This document shows positions 9,268-17,016 of a stretch of 39,939 bases of DNA, piece by piece. A program made the position numbers and the translations under genes. The DNA comes from Bradyrhizobiaceae bacterium (GTDB taxonomy: Bacteria > Pseudomonadota > Alphaproteobacteria > Rhizobiales > Xanthobacteraceae). The stretch covers positions 1-39,939 of the forward strand of contig RXJC01000625.1 of the NCBI GenBank assembly GCA_003963435.1. The letters are read 5' to 3'. The notes under the pieces were generated by a model. It searched no databases. It was not told the origin of the DNA and saw nothing but the letters and a program-made list of their open reading frames with translations. Each line of letters starts with the position of its first letter. The first letter of the stretch is position 1.

Positions 9268-10185
9268 TCATGTGGGTTTGACGTATCTGGCAAGGCGGGC
9301 GCCACCGAGCAGGCCGTGAATCCGTCCGGCGTAATGAACGAGCGACAGGAATGCGCGCGCGGCGTCGTTTCTCCGCGACAGGACGGTCATGGCGACGCTG
9401 CGCAGCAGGAGACTGACCAGCCCCGCGACGGAGGCCCTCCAGGCCGCCAACGTACCGTCGTAATGCCGGTCGATCCGGGCCATGTAGGCACCGGTCGAGT
9501 AATAGCGCCCGAGCAGGCTCCAATACTCCAGCCGGTCCGCGGGCGCGGGCTCGGTGACCACGGCCTCGTCGCACCAGACCAGCCGGCCTCCGGCAGCGGC
9601 AACCTGACGAAACAGATCGTAGTCCTCGCCGCCGGTCGCCCCATACTGGTTGCGAAACAGCGGAGGGGCGAGCAGATCGAGCGTTCGTCGCGAGATGGCG
9701 AGGTTCTGCGTCGTGTTCAGGGTGCCGACCGGCCCCGTAGGCCAGCGTCGCCGCGAGGCGAAGACGCTGTTGCGTACCAGCAGCCCCGCATCCTCAGGCA
9801 GAACGCCTTCGACCGGTCCGCCGACGAGATTTGCCTGATAGGTCTCGCCACAGGACAAGATCGTCTGCATCCAGCCGGGCTCGACGCGGCCATCGTCGTC
9901 GAGCATGAGCAACCACGTCCAGTCGGGGCGAAAGCGGCCTGCCGCAGCGACGAGCGCATTGCGGACCTGCGCGACACCGCGTTCAGGAACGGGAATACAG
10001 ACGATGTCGCTCCACCGCGACTTGAACGCGTCGACGACTGCGCTGGCCTCGACGCCGCAATCGTTGTCGGCAACGACGACGAAGGCCGGCTGAACGGCCA
10101 ACTCCGCCTCGAGGCTATCGAGCAGGATGCGAAGCAGCTCCGGGCGGCGGAACGTCGGAATGCCAATGACAATATCTCGTTGCAT
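9268..10185 (-). CDS. Family 2 glycosyltransferase
   Basis: The 305-residue protein begins IVIGIPTFRRPELL, the GT-A nucleotide-binding start of GT2 enzymes. It has VVADNDCG near residue 40 and the metal-binding acidic cluster MLDDDGRVEPGW near residue 97. A GGEDYDLFRQ motif in the middle matches the ED acceptor/catalytic-base region of the family. The C-terminal third is rich in Arg and hydrophobic residues and probably lies against the membrane. The expected role is transfer of one sugar of the repeat unit onto the undecaprenyl-linked oligosaccharide in the cytoplasm. Donor and linkage cannot be read from sequence. It lies 49 bases upstream of the acyltransferase gene on the same strand. Confidence 0.88.
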   Translation of the reverse strand: MQRDIVIGIPTFRRPELLRILLDSLEAELAVQPAFVVVADNDCGVEASAVVDAFKSRWSDIVCIPVPERGVAQVRNALVAAAGRFRPDWTWLLMLDDDGRVEPGWMQTILSCGETYQANLVGGPVEGVLPEDAGLLVRNSVFASRRRWPTGPVGTLNTTQNLAISRRTLDLLAPPLFRNQYGATGGEDYDLFRQVAAAGGRLVWCDEAVVTEPAPADRLEYWSLLGRYYSTGAYMARIDRHYDGTLAAWRASVAGLVSLLLRSVAMTVLSRRNDAARAFLSLVHYAGRIHGLLGGARLARYVKPT

Positions 10186-10339
10186 GAGACGACTCGGCTG
10201 AACCTTCCTACGACAAAGTTACTTCCGGCAGGACGGGACCGGGCGCGTATCGACCGGAGCATTTCGTTCTGCCATCGTCACTCCCTCAGAAACTCGCTGC
10301 GTCACTCGCAGTGCAATTCCCTGCAACGGCACGCTCCGC

Positions 10340-11458
10340 TCATGCCGGCCGCGCCGCGGACAGGCTCGCCTGCACTGCCTCTCCCAGGGGCGCAAGGCAA
10401 CGCTCCCACGCATATTGGGCAAGGCAGGCGCTCTTGAACTCGCGAAACTTCCGAACGACGTCCGGCTCCCGGCGGATTTCCTCGATCACATGCAGCAGGT
10501 TATCCTTGTCCGATATAATGCGCACGAAGAGGTCGGCATGCGGCAAGCCTTGAAATTCCGGCGAAATGTCGCAGGCGGTCAGAACGATGCAATTCTTGGC
10601 AACGTATTCGAGCGCCTTCAGCTTGAAGCCGCCGACGAACCGATCTGTGACCAAGCCAAAGCGAATCTTCGCCGACCAGTCGACATCGGGACTCTCGTCA
10701 GCAAGGCCCAGAATTTCGCGGGCAAGGCCATCGAACACGTGCATCTTGAATGGTAGGCGAGCACCCTTCGCAAAACCCTTCAAGTCTCTACGCTTTCGCC
10801 ACCATGCGTATGAGCCCGTCAGCACGAGCTCGGACGCGAGTTCGGCAGAGTCCGCGAGAACGATGTCCGGAGGACAGCCCGGCGGCGCGATCCAGACCCG
10901 TTTGCGAACGATCCCGGCTCGCTTCAGACCCTCCAAGTCGCACCTCGATATGCACACGAGTTCCGCCGACTCATCGCCGTAATATTTCTTCTCGAAACGG
11001 ATGGCGAGCGGCCAGAACAGCTTCGCCTTCCAATCGGAATCGCTTGACGCGATGAGCGAGTGAACATTCTGCTCGACCAGAACCGAGTTGATGCCCGCAG
11101 CCTTTGCGCTCGTCAGACAGGGAAAAGTCACCTCGTTGAAGAAGCAGGCGACGTCAGGCCTGAGTTTCGAAATCGCAGCCGAAACCCGCTCCTTGTTCGC
11201 GGAGCTGTAAAATTTCGTCATCTCCGGAGGGGTGCCTGCTATCAACTCCAGGATCTGGCGGCTCTTGGTGATCGGCTCGAGCTCGCAGATCGTTACATCC
11301 ATGGTTCGCGACAGATATTCGATCGAACGACGATAGATGATCTCATCTCCGCCGTGCGCGGCTTCCGGCTTGCGCGGACGAACCACGAGGCAGCGCTTGC
11401 GCCGGCTGGAAGCGGGCGCAGCGTCGGCCAATGCTGATTGGCTGCCGGCAACGTTCAT
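10340..11458 (-). CDS. GT-B-type glycosyltransferase (GT4-like)
   Basis: The 372-residue protein resembles rhizobial GT4-like transferases: an N-terminal domain with GGDEIIYRRSIEYL, then a surface-helix stretch ending FEKKYYGDESAELVCISR, and a C-terminal part with NCIVLTACDISPEF followed by a terminal helix set. The C-terminal EX7E-type motif is degenerate, so the family call is moderate. A strong ribosome site (GGAGGT, about 6 bases before the ATG) fixes the start at 11458. It sits in the four-gene minus group between the epimerase and the GT2. It probably adds one sugar of the repeat unit; donor unknown. Confidence 0.72.
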   Translation of the reverse strand: MNVAGSQSALADAAPASSRRKRCLVVRPRKPEAAHGGDEIIYRRSIEYLSRTMDVTICELEPITKSRQILELIAGTPPEMTKFYSSANKERVSAAISKLRPDVACFFNEVTFPCLTSAKAAGINSVLVEQNVHSLIASSDSDWKAKLFWPLAIRFEKKYYGDESAELVCISRCDLEGLKRAGIVRKRVWIAPPGCPPDIVLADSAELASELVLTGSYAWWRKRRDLKGFAKGARLPFKMHVFDGLAREILGLADESPDVDWSAKIRFGLVTDRFVGGFKLKALEYVAKNCIVLTACDISPEFQGLPHADLFVRIISDKDNLLHVIEEIRREPDVVRKFREFKSACLAQYAWERCLAPLGEAVQASLSAARPA

Positions 11459-11525
11459 TTACACACCTCCAGAAGCGCGTCATCGATCTGTACCAAGTCG
11501 GAGAGCTTGGCAATTCGCGTCAACC

Positions 11526-12497
11526 CTAATCGAAATTGGCCGAAGCGGCCTTCCAGTCGGCCAAGGCGCTGACGATATCGTATCGAAACTCGAATCCTGC
11601 GTCCAAGAGGCGCCTCGGGTACACGTTCGTTGAATTGAACAGCTTGCGAACCCGTTCGCGGTTGATGTCGTTCTTGAAGCCCACCGCGGAAAGCACCTCG
11701 AACGGGACTGCGGCGAACTCCATCAGCCACATCGGCATCACGAAGTTCGGCTTGTCGTAACCCGCCACCTTGTTGAAGGAAGCGCAGATTTCCTCGCTTG
11801 TGTAGCGCTCGGGACGACAGAAATTGTAGGTTTCGACGCCGGCGTTCCGCGACCGCATGTAGAGCATCGATTGGATAAGCTCCTTGACGTAACCGCACGA
11901 CTTGATTGTATCCTTTCGTCCCGGGTACACAAACCGTCCGCGACGAAGCAACCCGGCGAGCCTCGTGAAATTGCCCCGCTCGGTGTACCCGAAAATCACC
12001 GCAGGACGCACGATCGTGAGCCGGCGCTCAGGCTGCTCGGACTGCCACAGCTTGTGAATGCCTTCCGCAAGCAGCTTAGACCGGCCATAGGCGCTCGTCG
12101 GCTCAAGCTTCGAAGTTTCGTCCTTCTGCTGCTCGCTCGGGCCATAAACCGAAATCGAACTGGTAAACACTAGCGACTTGCAGCCGATGGCGCCGGCGAA
12201 CTGGCAAACGTGGCTCGCGCCAGATATGTTAGTCCAATAGTATTCCCAGTCTTCGTGACCGGGCGTCGTATGAACGGCCGCCAAGTTGAAGATATCAGCA
12301 GACCCGGGACCGCACAGGTCTGACGGGATGGGCTTGGTGACATCCCAGTCGACATAGAACGTTCCGTCAGTCTTGAATCGCGGAGCGGTGATATCGACGC
12401 AAAATATCTCGTCGTAGTCGCCGCGGAGTTGCCCGATGAGATGTGAACCGATAAATCCCGCTCCGCCGAACACGATAGCTTTACGGGGTAGGTTCAT
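11526..12497 (-). CDS. NAD-dependent epimerase/dehydratase (extended SDR)
   Basis: The 323-residue protein has the Rossmann motif GGAGFIG at residues 11-17, an acidic NAD ribose-binding residue in CVDIT (D35), the active-site serine stretch FTSSISVYGP (111-120) and the catalytic pair Y137-x-x-x-K141 in AYGRSK. This is the UDP-sugar 4-epimerase/4,6-dehydratase superfamily. The C-terminal half is diverged, so the exact sugar nucleotide is not assigned. GAGGT about 9 bases upstream supports the start. As the first gene of the minus operon it likely supplies a modified sugar nucleotide to the two downstream glycosyltransferases. A role as a reductase on a nucleotide-deoxysugar is a reasonable alternative. 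Confidence 0.85.
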   Translation of the reverse strand: MNLPRKAIVFGGAGFIGSHLIGQLRGDYDEIFCVDITAPRFKTDGTFYVDWDVTKPIPSDLCGPGSADIFNLAAVHTTPGHEDWEYYWTNISGASHVCQFAGAIGCKSLVFTSSISVYGPSEQQKDETSKLEPTSAYGRSKLLAEGIHKLWQSEQPERRLTIVRPAVIFGYTERGNFTRLAGLLRRGRFVYPGRKDTIKSCGYVKELIQSMLYMRSRNAGVETYNFCRPERYTSEEICASFNKVAGYDKPNFVMPMWLMEFAAVPFEVLSAVGFKNDINRERVRKLFNSTNVYPRRLLDAGFEFRYDIVSALADWKAASANFD

Positions 12498-12531
12498 CGC
12501 CGTGGGACCTCAAATGGGAAAATTGCATCAC

Positions 12532-12549
12532 TCGGCATCGTGTTGCCGA
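12532..12549. promoter_or_regulatory. Perfect inverted repeat, possible operator (TCGGCA-N6-TGCCGA)
   Basis: Arms TCGGCA and TGCCGA are perfect complements around TCGTGT. The site is 35-52 bases upstream of the epimerase ATG and within the divergent region. Regulator unknown. Confidence 0.4.
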
Positions 12550-12578
12550 TAATTCCGGCCTTTAGTATTCCATTAAGA

Positions 12579-12596
12579 AGCCCTTTGCATAGGGCT
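12579..12596. promoter_or_regulatory. Perfect inverted repeat, possible operator (AGCCCT-N6-AGGGCT)
   Basis: Arms AGCCCT and AGGGCT flank TTGCAT. The centre is 47 bases from that of the dyad at 12532-12549. It lies 33 bases before the plus-strand start, so it could also form a leader hairpin in that mRNA. There is no T-run, so it is not a terminator. Confidence 0.4.
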
Positions 12597-12628
12597 CAAC
12601 GAAAACATTCCGGGCTGAGGTTAAAGTC

Positions 12629-13243
12629 ATGAACTCGAAATACGATGATCAGAATGAAGCCTCAATAATTGTCCAAGATCTGTCGCTGTTCCGCTTGCCG
12701 CAAGGCTTCCGAGGTCGAAACGCTTTCATTTGCCAGTTCTGGTGGATCGTTCAGGACACGATTTTTAGATGGTCGCCACAATCTGCGTATGGTTTCCGAC
12801 GGTGGCTTTTGCGACTTTTTGGCGCCAAAATAGGCAAAAATGTGCTCATTCGACAGACCGTGAAGACCACATATCCCTGGCGGCTGACGATCGGCGATTT
12901 CTCGTGGATCGGCGACGACGTGCATCTCTACACGCTCGGAGACATTGTGATCGGATCGAGCGTCTGCGTATCCCAGGATGTGTATCTCTGCACCGGAACG
13001 CGCGATTCCGCGAAGATCGATTTTCCGATTCTCGCCAAACCGATCGTGATTGACGACCAAGCCTGGGTCTCGGCCGATTCCTTTATCATGCCCGGGGTCA
13101 GGATCGGAAAAGGTGCAATCGTCGGAGCACGCTCGCTGGTAACAACCGACGTACCGCCGCTCATGGTCGCGGCTGGAAGTCCCGCGAAAGTCATCCGCCA
13201 GCGCAAGACCGAAGCCAGAATCGTGGGCAAGACCGCGACATAA
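12629..13243 (+). CDS. WcaF-like hexapeptide-repeat O-acetyltransferase
   Basis: The 204-residue protein has an N-terminal helical part (FRGRNAFICQFWWIVQDTIF) and a left-handed beta-helix from about residue 75 with IGKNV, IGDFSWIGDDV, IGSSVCVSQDV, IGKGAIVGARS and the terminal AAGSPAKVIR signature. This matches the colanic-acid WcaF/NodL/LacA acetyltransferase group, which uses acetyl-CoA in the cytoplasm to acetylate a sugar of the lipid-linked repeat unit. It is the first gene of the plus-strand operon; the next gene begins 13 bases after its stop. A GAGG site about 9 bases upstream supports the ATG. Confidence 0.88.
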   Translation: MNSKYDDQNEASIIVQDLSLFRLPQGFRGRNAFICQFWWIVQDTIFRWSPQSAYGFRRWLLRLFGAKIGKNVLIRQTVKTTYPWRLTIGDFSWIGDDVHLYTLGDIVIGSSVCVSQDVYLCTGTRDSAKIDFPILAKPIVIDDQAWVSADSFIMPGVRIGKGAIVGARSLVTTDVPPLMVAAGSPAKVIRQRKTEARIVGKTAT

Positions 13244-13256
13244 ACGAGGCGACAAA

Positions 13257-13685
13257 TTGGCGATTTCCTTTCTCCGCTCCGCACTGGCAATGCTGTGTCT
13301 CGCATCGGCGAGTGCAGCCCAGGCGCAATCGACCGACATGCTGAAGACGGCTCCGATCGTCGGCGGCACCACCGCGACCGAAACCGCCCCGAAGTTCGGC
13401 GGCGACTTTCTGCAACCGGCGAAGCGACACACGAGCGCGCTGGGAATGCCCTGCCTGACTGTGAACGCGTATTCACGCGCGCAGATCATCAATCCGGAGA
13501 ATTTCGACAACGTCGTGATCCTCAAGAACGGGTGCCCGAACGCGATTGACCTGACGATTTGCTATCTCGGCACCACCCACTGCATTACGCCCAAGGTTCC
13601 CGGCTACACTCGGCGCGAGGCCACGCTCGGCGCCACGTCGTCGACGAAGGATTTTCGGTTTGAATATCGAGAAAGCTTCAAATGA
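13257..13685 (+). CDS. Small secreted four-cysteine protein, function unknown
   Basis: The 142-residue product starts at a TTG preceded by CGAGGCG and has a clear Sec signal peptide (MAISFLRSALAMLCLASASA, cleavage near AQAQ-S). The mature domain has four cysteines in the order ALGMPCL, LKNGCPN, LTICYLG, TTHCITP, which could form two disulfides in the periplasm or outside. The tail EATLG...FRFEYRE looks like a conserved edge-strand motif. The stop overlaps the next start by ATGA, so it is probably translationally coupled to the binding protein at 13682. The family has no function I can name; a role in polymer binding or assembly is only context. Confidence 0.75.
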   Translation: MAISFLRSALAMLCLASASAAQAQSTDMLKTAPIVGGTTATETAPKFGGDFLQPAKRHTSALGMPCLTVNAYSRAQIINPENFDNVVILKNGCPNAIDLTICYLGTTHCITPKVPGYTRREATLGATSSTKDFRFEYRESFK

Positions 13686-14722
13686 CACGGCTTCGGTCGG
13701 CAGTTTCGCGAGCCTTCCGTATTCGGGGACTGATGGGCATGGCGGTGTTGGCAGCGGCCGGGCTCCTCTCCCCAATCTGCTCGAGCGTCTTCTCGCAGGA
13801 GCGGCCTAAGGACGCGATCGTGCTGTCCTGGCCCTGGCAGCCGGACATCGGAATGGCCGGCGTCGAGCTCGCACGGGTCGACGGCGCGTTCGAGCGCGAC
13901 GGCATCGACCTTCAGCTCAAGAGCGGCGTTTCCGAGGCCGACGCGGTGCAGTCGGTGGTCAGCACGCCCAATGCGATCGCCATGATCAGCGCCTCTCACT
14001 TTCTGCGAGCCAGGGCCGACGGCGCGCCCATCGTGGCTTTTGCAGCGGGCGCGCTCGACAACGGCGTCGTGTTCTACGTCGCGGCTGACTCCAGGATCAG
14101 GACGCCAGCCGATTTCGTAGGCAAATCCGTGGGCTATGAAAGCGGGGACGACACCGCCGCGATCTACGACATCATGCTGAACCGCGCTCGGCTTTCCCGA
14201 GCATCGATCAAGGAGGTGCCGGTCAGCCGGATCCGGCCGTTTTCCACGTCCGGCATCGACGTCTGGCCCGGCTACGCCGGACGCACCTCGATTCAACTCA
14301 TGGCTGCATCGACGCCATTTCGAATGCTCAAGCCCGCTGATTTCGGCGCCCATCTCCTCGGCACCGTCTACGTCACCAGCGAGGCGACGATCTCGGGACG
14401 GCCGGAACTAATGCGAAGGTTCCTCAATGTCCTAATTGAAAGTTGGGACAACAGCCTTGGGAACCTTGCCGCAAGCGTTCCGCGCGTGATGCAGGCGATA
14501 GCGCCCGGGCTCGATCGGGCATCGGTCGAGCTGTTGCTGAACGAGGAGCGGGAGATCCTGCGGCCCGCAGGCGATCGCATCGGCGAGTTCAACCAAGGCC
14601 GGTGGGCGGACACTCAAAATCAGCTCGTGCAGCTCCGGCTGCTCAAAACCCCCATCGACCTGTCCAGGGCGGTGACCTTCGACCTTCTCAAGGACGTCTA
14701 TCGGCGAAGAGCCGTCCGGTAA
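13682..14722 (+). CDS. NMT1/THI5-like ABC-type substrate-binding protein (orphan)
   Basis: The 346-residue protein has a Sec signal peptide ending near VFSQE. The fold pattern is that of NMT1/THI5/SsuA binding proteins: SWPWQPDIGMAGVELARVDG near the mature N-terminus, then DGIDLQLKSG, an AVQSVVSTPNAIAMISASHF lobe and DFVGKSVGYESG. Members bind small solutes (sulfonates, taurine, pyrimidine precursors) for ABC import. No permease or ATPase gene lies in this window. The gene overlaps the small secreted protein by four bases and is followed 97 bases later by a polymerase gene, so it belongs to the EPS operon. It may serve a distant transporter or be repurposed (inference). The SSU72/ligand residues cannot be assigned. 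Confidence 0.82.
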   Translation: MTRLRSAVSRAFRIRGLMGMAVLAAAGLLSPICSSVFSQERPKDAIVLSWPWQPDIGMAGVELARVDGAFERDGIDLQLKSGVSEADAVQSVVSTPNAIAMISASHFLRARADGAPIVAFAAGALDNGVVFYVAADSRIRTPADFVGKSVGYESGDDTAAIYDIMLNRARLSRASIKEVPVSRIRPFSTSGIDVWPGYAGRTSIQLMAASTPFRMLKPADFGAHLLGTVYVTSEATISGRPELMRRFLNVLIESWDNSLGNLAASVPRVMQAIAPGLDRASVELLLNEEREILRPAGDRIGEFNQGRWADTQNQLVQLRLLKTPIDLSRAVTFDLLKDVYRRRAVR

Positions 14723-14819
14723 GGTTAAAGATCGCGTTCTTGTTTGAAAATGCGCGGTTCTCACGTATAAACTTGCCGCACCGCGAAGTGTCCTTCCGGA
14801 TCGATGGATTGCCCCCTGC

Positions 14820-16217
14820 ATGCGCCCCATTTCGACGAGACAGAGCGCACGTTTGCAGTCTCCGCCCACTCAGGAACGCATTCGGTTTAGCCCGCAGCAG
14901 CTCGTTGGCTTCCTGGTCGTTGCCTTCGCCGTAACCGAATACAGCACGCTGTGGATCTACCCCAACATCAAGGCGGAGATCTTGTTCTCGGCCGGCAGCG
15001 ACGCGCTTGGCAAAGTCACATCGTCGGTGACACGTGCCGGCGGCGCGCAGTTCCGCCTGCTCGTCTGGATGATCTTTGCCGCCGGCTACGGCATGTTCCT
15101 GCTCACGCGACCGATCTCGTCGGTCCTGACGATCCTCGGCCCCTATCTCCTGTTCATCATCTTCGCGATCCTGTCTGCAATCGCCGGCGACAGCGTTGGG
15201 ACCTCGATCTGGTTCGTCATGCAGTGGCTCGTCATGGTGCTGGCGGCATCCGTCGCGGGTCAGTTGTCCAGCCCCGCGACGATGCGCAATGCGGGCGAGT
15301 TCGTGTTCGCCTTTGGCGCATTCGGCTCGCTGCTTCTCGCGGTGGTCGCTCCTTCGATGGCCATCAACGCGTCGGGCGGATCGATGCTGTTGCACGGCCT
15401 GTTCGCCGGCAAGAACATGGCGGGCTGGTTCACTTGCCTCGGCTTCATTTGGATCTATGCGTTCCGGACGCGCCCGCTGAACTGGCTTTCCTACCTGACG
15501 ATGTTTGCGCTCCTCGTCATGCTGGTCTGGTCGGGGTCGAAGACGTCCTTGGCCGTCCTGATGGCTGCAATCGCATATTACCAACTGATGCGTTTCCTGC
15601 AGCGGCTTCGCATCCACTGGATCACCGCATCGCTGGCTACCGCGGTGATCGTCGGCGCCTCGGTTCTGACCGCGCAGACGATCCTACCTATGCTGATCGA
15701 GATGCTCGGGAAGGATCCCACGCTGACAGGCCGCACCGCGATCTGGGATGCTTATCTTCGGTTCATGCAGGATGAATTCTGGCTTGGTAAGGGGCCGGGA
15801 GCGTTTGCCTTTGCGTCGGAGCTCAACCAGCGCGTTGCTGAAACGATGGAGGAAGGTCAGCGGGTCTACGGCGTCCACAACATGTATCTGGCGCTGTTCG
15901 GAGACATCGGATTTCTCGGCGCGATGTTCAACGTGGTGGCCCTCGTCTACGTCCTGCTGATCCCGCCCTTTCGTGAACGCTCTCCGGGACACATGGTTGC
16001 GGCGGTCATCGCGCTCGCGATCCTGATTTCGGGCTTCTCCGAGGCCCACGAGCACATCGTTCCTGGCATCGCGACCTTTCTACTCGTCGCCGCGCGATCC
16101 AGTAGCGTTAGGCAGGCCGTGGCGACCCGCGCGAAGTCCCTACCGGTCAATCCCTATTTCGACCGGCGCAAGACCAGCGGCTATGCTGGCGGCATCAAGG
16201 CAAGCCAACCAACATGA
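14820..16217 (+). CDS. Wzy/O-antigen-ligase-family polysaccharide polymerase
   Basis: The 465-residue protein is strongly hydrophobic with about 10-12 membrane segments and a large periplasmic loop typical of the Wzy_C/WaaL family. Within the loop and the following segment lie LTGRTAIWDAY, WLGKGPGAFAF and HNMYLALFGDIGFLGA, the usual family landmarks including the HN pair. Such proteins polymerise undecaprenyl-linked repeats (Wzy) or ligate chains (WaaL). The ATG at 14820 has no good ribosome site, so the start may differ slightly. It follows the binding-protein gene and precedes a second acyltransferase and a flippase. The context favours polymerase over ligase. Confidence 0.87.
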   Translation: MRPISTRQSARLQSPPTQERIRFSPQQLVGFLVVAFAVTEYSTLWIYPNIKAEILFSAGSDALGKVTSSVTRAGGAQFRLLVWMIFAAGYGMFLLTRPISSVLTILGPYLLFIIFAILSAIAGDSVGTSIWFVMQWLVMVLAASVAGQLSSPATMRNAGEFVFAFGAFGSLLLAVVAPSMAINASGGSMLLHGLFAGKNMAGWFTCLGFIWIYAFRTRPLNWLSYLTMFALLVMLVWSGSKTSLAVLMAAIAYYQLMRFLQRLRIHWITASLATAVIVGASVLTAQTILPMLIEMLGKDPTLTGRTAIWDAYLRFMQDEFWLGKGPGAFAFASELNQRVAETMEEGQRVYGVHNMYLALFGDIGFLGAMFNVVALVYVLLIPPFRERSPGHMVAAVIALAILISGFSEAHEHIVPGIATFLLVAARSSSVRQAVATRAKSLPVNPYFDRRKTSGYAGGIKASQPT

Positions 16218-16300
16218 ACCGCGTCAACATCAGCGCCCGCTTCGGCGTCACTCGCCAAATCTGTTTCTGCTCAACTCCCAGCCTGGATCGTCGTTGAAAG

Positions 16301-16975
16301 ATGAAAATGCTGCGTCCAAATCCACGGCTCCGCACCCTGGTCGCGCTCGGAATCTCCCTGATTCCAATCTCGTCGCTTCGCGTCGGCCTCTATCGCATGC
16401 TTCTGGGCTACACGATTGGAAACAACTGCTCTATCGGGCTCCTGACCATCATCGCCTGCCCGGCGTTCCGCTGCGGCGACAACGTCCAGATCGGACGAAA
16501 CAACACCATCATTGGGCCGATAACCGTCACGATCGGCGACGGTGTCGTGTTCGGCCGCTTCAACAAATTCGTCTGCGGCCATATCGCCAGCGACCCCAGC
16601 ATGAAGTCGATGGAGTACAAGCGCGAGCTCAATATTGGCAGGGGCGCACTGATCTACGATTCGCACTATTTCGACGTGTACGGCCAAATCAACATTGGCG
16701 AAGGGACCTGGATCGCCGGGATCGGCAGCCAGTTCTGGACGCACGGCGCGAGCGTGCTCGATCGCGACATCGCCATCGGGGCCAATTGCTATCTAGGCTC
16801 CGCCGTCAGGTTTGCGCCGGGGTCGGCCATAGGCGACAGGAGCGTGGTCGGGCTCGGTTCGGTCGTGATCGGAAGACATCCGGAGACCGACGTCGTGATT
16901 TCCGGTGTTCCCGCCAAGGTCATACGATCCGTCGAGGCCGGTGAGACGAGGAAGTTCGTCTTTGAATTCCACTAG
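16301..16975 (+). CDS. Hexapeptide-repeat acyltransferase (LbetaH)
   Basis: The 224-residue protein has a hydrophobic N-terminal segment (LVALGISLIPISSLRVGLYR) followed by left-handed beta-helix turns: IGNNCSIG, CGDNVQIGRNN, IGDGVVFGRF, IGRGALIYD, IGEGTWIAGI, IGANCYLGSAV and IGDRSVVGLG. It ends with the family's VISGVPAKVIR loop. The His in FDVYG/WTHGAS is a candidate catalytic residue. It likely acetylates a sugar of the repeat unit; it is distinct from the WcaF-like protein at 12629, being longer at the N-terminus. The neighbours are the polymerase upstream and the flippase 41 bases downstream, all on one strand. Confidence 0.85.
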   Translation: MKMLRPNPRLRTLVALGISLIPISSLRVGLYRMLLGYTIGNNCSIGLLTIIACPAFRCGDNVQIGRNNTIIGPITVTIGDGVVFGRFNKFVCGHIASDPSMKSMEYKRELNIGRGALIYDSHYFDVYGQINIGEGTWIAGIGSQFWTHGASVLDRDIAIGANCYLGSAVRFAPGSAIGDRSVVGLGSVVIGRHPETDVVISGVPAKVIRSVEAGETRKFVFEFH

Positions 16976-17016
16976 CGCTCACAGACAACCCATGCGCCGC
17001 CAGGAGTGCCGCGACG

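Larger units (their letters stand above)
12498..12628. promoter_or_regulatory. Divergent promoter region between the two biosynthetic operons
   Basis: This 131-base gap lies between the epimerase start (minus) and the acetyltransferase start (plus), so it must hold both promoters. It contains two perfect dyads, each with 6-base arms and a 6-base spacer, at 12532-12549 and 12579-12596. The 12600-12628 end carries GAGG before the plus-strand ATG. Confidence 0.55.

Noticed and set aside
14688..15617. A 309-codon minus-strand frame over the polymerase gene
   Set aside because: Antisense of a clear membrane protein; the translation is His/Arg/Asp-rich without domain.
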